From Roseovarius mucosus (GTDB lineage Bacteria; Pseudomonadota; Alphaproteobacteria; Rhodobacterales; Rhodobacteraceae), in the NCBI RefSeq assembly GCF_002080415.1, contig NZ_CP020475.1, positions 1 to 64,000 of the forward strand: a stretch of DNA of 64,000 bases, in the 5' to 3' direction. Under the pieces are notes generated by a model. It made no database searches and had not been told where the DNA came from. It saw only the letters and a program-made list of their open reading frames with translations. Position 1 is the first letter of the stretch. Every line of letters starts with the position of its first letter. Position numbers and translations under genes: made by a program. Of the stretch, positions 61,221 through 64,000 are shown one piece after another.

Positions 61221-62012
61221 TTAAGAACTCTCCTTGCTTTGTCGGGCCGCGGCCTGGACGAACGCAGTGGGAGATCGGCCGAGCATCTTCGCGAACATAT
61301 TGGAGAATGCCCCGGGGCTCTCGTATCCCAGTTCCAATGCCGTCCAGGTAACGGAGCGGCCGGACAGGAGCAGTGGGAGCGCCGCCATCAGGCAGGCATG
61401 TTTACGCCAGACTCCAAAGGATAAACCGGTCTGCTGCCGGAACAGGCGCGTGAAGGTGCGCTCGCTGCAATTCAGCCGCTTGGCCCAGTCCGCGGGCAGG
61501 CTGTGGATGTCGGGTTTACCGAGGAAGTCCCGGCACAAGTTGGCCAATCGAGTATCCCGAGGCATGGGCGCAAACAGTGGCAGCGAAGACGCACGCTGTA
61601 GTTCATGCAGCAGTAACTCGGCGAGCGCCCCGTCACGCCCGTTTTCGTCATAGACCGCGGGCAGATCCGCGGACGCCATGAGCAGGTGATGCAGGAGCGG
61701 CGTCACGATCAGAACTTCGCAGGTCCGGAAGGTCCGCGGGGCAGCTTCGGGCTCGATATACAGGCTGCGAGTGCTAACGCCGTTCATGCGGACCCGATGG
61801 CACTTTCCGGCAGGCAACCAGACGCCGCTATAGGGCGGCACCATCCAGGTGCCGTCGCCGGTCTCGACTTCCATCAACCCCGTCATCCCGTACAGGAACT
61901 GGGCACGGCGGTGGGTGTGGAAATCGAGCAACGCGCCGGGCCTGTAATCTGTGCCGATGGCCAGAACGGGTCTGGGGACCTGGTCGACGTCCGCAAGAGC
62001 AATATTCCGCAC
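61221..62012 (-). CDS. AraC-family regulator with N-terminal cupin domain
   Basis: 263 aa from GTG 62012, preceded by GGGAGGA; the frame continues upstream but without a ribosome site. N-terminal cupin-like sensor (DYRPGALLDFHTHRRAQFLY, then MEVETGDGTWMVPPYSGVWL) and two C-terminal helix-turn-helix motifs (LNCSERTFTRLFRQQTGLSF and TALELGYESPGAFSNMFAKM). It is divergent from a TauE/SafE permease 109 bases away and probably controls it. Confidence 0.88.
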   Translation of the reverse strand: MRNIALADVDQVPRPVLAIGTDYRPGALLDFHTHRRAQFLYGMTGLMEVETGDGTWMVPPYSGVWLPAGKCHRVRMNGVSTRSLYIEPEAAPRTFRTCEVLIVTPLLHHLLMASADLPAVYDENGRDGALAELLLHELQRASSLPLFAPMPRDTRLANLCRDFLGKPDIHSLPADWAKRLNCSERTFTRLFRQQTGLSFGVWRKHACLMAALPLLLSGRSVTWTALELGYESPGAFSNMFAKMLGRSPTAFVQAAARQSKESS

Positions 62013-62121
62013 ATTTCCTCCCGCGTGGCCGAAACAAGTAGATTGTTGTCTGATTGTCGAAAGACTGCAAGTGCGCGCAGAGATATCCGTTCCGAGATCG
62101 CGCAACCTCGGGAGAATTCCA

Positions 62122-62931
62122 GTGTACGGCGTCTTGCTTATCTGCGGCGGCTTGGCCGGCGTTACCACGGTCCTGTTCGGCTTCGGCGGCGGCTTTGTCG
62201 TGGTCCCCCTGATGTACATCACGCTGATGACCACGCACGGACCAGCCAGCATCGCGGGCGCGGCCGCCATGCATATCGCGGTTGCCACCTCGACCGCGTT
62301 GATGATCTTCGCCGCGTCCTTGTCGAGCTGGCGCCACCATCAAAGGCGCACCATTGACTGGGGGCTGGTACGCCCGTTGGTCGGCTACATTGCCCTCGGC
62401 GCCGTGCTGGGGGCCGCGATGGCAATGTCGTTGGACGGCGACTGGGTGCGCCTGGCCTTCATCGTCTATCTGGGCCTCACGATCGCGGATGCGATCCTGC
62501 GGCCAGGATTCCTGCATCACGCAGGTGGCCACGTGCGCCCCATGGGTCGCGGCGTGACGGCGTTCGCTGGCACCGTTATCGGTAGTATCGCAACACTGCT
62601 GGGCGTAGGCGGAAGTGTTATGACTGTGCCGCTCATGCGTCGGAGAGGGGCAAGTATGACCACAGCCACGGCAATGGCCAATCCGCTGTCCCTGCCAATG
62701 GCGATCACGGGAACTCTGACATATGTCATCTTGTCGGCTAACCAGGCTGCTCTCGGGCCCTGGTTCGCCGGTTTCGTGGACCTGAAGGCGTTGATTGTAC
62801 TCGCGGGTGGATCCTGGCTTGGTATCGGTATTGCGTCCCGTTGGATCGGGCGCATTCCGGATCGCATTCATGCGGGGGTGTACCTGGTACTACTGTCTGG
62901 TGTCTTCGTAACGATGCTCGTGATACCTTGA
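62122..62931 (+). CDS. TauE/SafE family sulfite or anion exporter
   Basis: 269 aa from GTG 62122, with GGGAGA six bases upstream. About eight helices in two repeats; the conserved GFGGGFVVVPLMYI and GVGGSVMTVPLMRRRG loops mark the TauE/SafE (DUF81) family. Members export sulfite, sulfoacetate or other small organosulfur anions. Substrate unknown here. Possibly regulated by the divergent AraC protein. Confidence 0.9.
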   Translation: MYGVLLICGGLAGVTTVLFGFGGGFVVVPLMYITLMTTHGPASIAGAAAMHIAVATSTALMIFAASLSSWRHHQRRTIDWGLVRPLVGYIALGAVLGAAMAMSLDGDWVRLAFIVYLGLTIADAILRPGFLHHAGGHVRPMGRGVTAFAGTVIGSIATLLGVGGSVMTVPLMRRRGASMTTATAMANPLSLPMAITGTLTYVILSANQAALGPWFAGFVDLKALIVLAGGSWLGIGIASRWIGRIPDRIHAGVYLVLLSGVFVTMLVIP

Positions 62932-63303
62932 TTTTTAATCTTTCAAGGATTTTGGACCTTCGTTAACGCGAACGCTGAGACAAATGTCGCTATTGAAGCG
63001 AGCATTTTTTGGCGACGGGCGCTCTCTGCATACTTCCGCCATTGGTTCACGTCGCGGCATTCGGTAAAATGGGCTCGGACTTGCCCCTCGCCGCGCTCGG
63101 CCCGAAGGTCGGCTGTCGGAAATCTGTCGGGATTTGCAACGCTCACTTCCTGCGCATTGCTGACCTTGGTGCTTGGTGCAGCATGGTGGGGCGTTGAACC
63201 TGAGCGCTTTATGGCCGCTTTCATGTGTTTGACAGTGTGCCTTCGCATGTGCAGCGAACTCACACTTTCCGTCCTCCCCGACAAACAGGCGATGTCCGCC
63301 ACC
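62932..63303. other. Intergenic stretch between TauE/SafE and virD4
   Basis: About 370 bases. A minus-strand open frame (62943-63395) overlaps the virD4 end in another frame and is not accepted. I see no terminator that I could defend. Confidence 0.4.
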
Positions 63304-64000
63304 CTATCGCGCAACCAGCCTTTCACCATCCTCCTCTCGCAGCATCGCTTCCATTTCGTCCAAGCCATCGACTGCAGAGCGCATCTGCGCCTCATCAGCT
63401 ACGCTCGCAGCTTCAGAATCCGCGACGCCGCTGCCAAAATCCATCTCCATCTGGCGCTGTTCCTCGGCGATGACGGCTTGAACGACAGGCGCGGTCTTCT
63501 TTGGAGCGGCGTCGGCTTGGCCTGACGGTTGACCATCGCCAGCCTGGCTCGCCCTCTCCACATCGGCTTCTGTTCCCCCTGGCCCATCCGACGGCGGCGT
63601 CATCGGCATGGCGCGCACACTCAGCGGCAGCGTGCCTTGCGATCCCCCTCCCCCCGGCTCTGGAAACGGCAATTCACCCGTCTGCGCCGCGTGGACCGCC
63701 TTGAACAGCCGGTCGTCAAAATACTGAATCCGCTTTGCACGGACCGGCATCTGCGCATCGATCACCATGACGATCTCATCGAGCGGCAGGCGGCGCGCCT
63801 CGTCTTCAGGGAGCAAGGAGCTTTCTTCGGTCCGGGTCGACTGGCTGCGCCCTTCAAAGGGGTTCTTGCCGATAGACTGGGAGCGCGTGATGACGGTCTT
63901 CGTGGTCTTGCCGACCGCCTTGCTCAGCTCCTCGACGGTTTTTTCATCCGAAGGCGTCAGATAGAGCTTCACGCCGGCATTGCCTTGCAGGGCGCGGCGG
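63304..64000 (-). CDS. virD4: VirD4-like type IV coupling protein, C-terminal part
   Basis: The frame is open at the window edge, so only the last 230 or so residues are seen. Entering the window it reads ALQGNAGVKLYLTPSDEKTV, then EELSKAVGKTTKTVITRSQS and SSLLPEDEARRLPLDEIVMV followed by VRAKRIQYFDD. This matches the end of TraG/VirD4 ATPases, where the LLxPDExRxLPxDE segment is conserved. A 110-residue disordered acidic tail ends the protein. It recruits the relaxosome to the virB channel. It is on the opposite strand to virB. Confidence 0.8.
   Translation of the reverse strand, partial: RRALQGNAGVKLYLTPSDEKTVEELSKAVGKTTKTVITRSQSIGKNPFEGRSQSTRTEESSLLPEDEARRLPLDEIVMVIDAQMPVRAKRIQYFDDRLFKAVHAAQTGELPFPEPGGGGSQGTLPLSVRAMPMTPPSDGPGGTEADVERASQAGDGQPSGQADAAPKKTAPVVQAVIAEEQRQMEMDFGSGVADSEAASVADEAQMRSAVDGLDEMEAMLREEDGERLVAR

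Noticed and set aside
62943..63395. Minus-strand frame of 150 codons between TauE/SafE and virD4
   Set aside because: It overlaps the end of virD4 in another frame and its composition is Arg/Ala-rich as expected of a shadow frame.
1..64000. CRISPR arrays, tRNA or rRNA genes, replication origin
   Set aside because: I saw no regularly spaced repeats, no clover-leaf candidates with a CCA-type end, and no repABC or iteron cluster in this window.

Overview
The window is GC-rich DNA that reads like an accessory replicon or genomic island of an alphaproteobacterium, most likely of the Rhodobacterales/Roseobacter type. This is inferred from gene content: TRAP transporters, a compact virB-type conjugation cluster with a virD4-like gene, ccm cytochrome c maturation genes, and layered IS remnants. 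I see no rRNA, tRNA, CRISPR array or replication origin.

Layout. (1) 1-2416: 3' part of an RND efflux permease. (2) 2.6-11.4 kb: a complete TRAP operon (dctQ-dctM-dctP), then a graveyard of IS701, IS110 and IS3 fragments and an intact IS5/IS1182-type element, which has cut off the 3' end of a second, dctP-less TRAP operon. (3) 11.5-13.25 kb: a Cd/Pb/Zn-type divergon with lspA and a cation transporter facing a CmtR-like ArsR regulator. (4) 13.5-44.4 kb: a large metal, redox and envelope island. (5) Inside it at 17.8-22.7 kb: a separate mauG-phnD-phnC-phnE operon divergent from mntR. (6) 44.8-58.4 kb: plasmid-type genes and a virB type IV secretion cluster. (7) 58.8-64 kb: a HIT pseudogene, catalase, an AraC/TauE pair, and the C-terminal part of a VirD4-like coupling protein running off the end.

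The main observation is a dispersed MerR-type regulon. One merR gene (41047-41475) has the Cys78/Cys113/Cys121 pattern of CadR/PbrR/ZntR sensors. Seven promoters between 13.5 and 42.7 kb share the same architecture: a TTG-type -35 box, a spacer of exactly 19 nt containing the dyad CCTCTAG-N3-CTGTAGG or a close variant, and a TA-type -10 box. They precede an L,D-transpeptidase; a P-type metal ATPase plus a second L,D-transpeptidase; a 13-gene operon (sco, dsbB, dsbA-like, PCuAC, sco, M23, DUF411, ZIP, lspA, lnt, a 55-aa gene, a penicillin-acylase-like gene, ctaG); ccmF-ccmG-ccmH-ccmI; a DsbD/ScsB-type reductase; ccdA; and a transglutaminase plus CDF exporter. An eighth, weaker copy sits before merR-ynfA, and a degenerate ninth lies at 38.3 kb.

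The inferred logic is that one soft-metal sensor switches on metal export and also rebuilds the periplasm: thiol oxidation and reduction, haem ligation, copper delivery, lipoprotein maturation and peptidoglycan crosslinking. One promoter (40905-40935) is a duplicate that still carries the first 30 or so codons of sco, showing how the regulon grew by promoter copying. Metal identity, MerR binding and operon lengths are inferences from sequence only.
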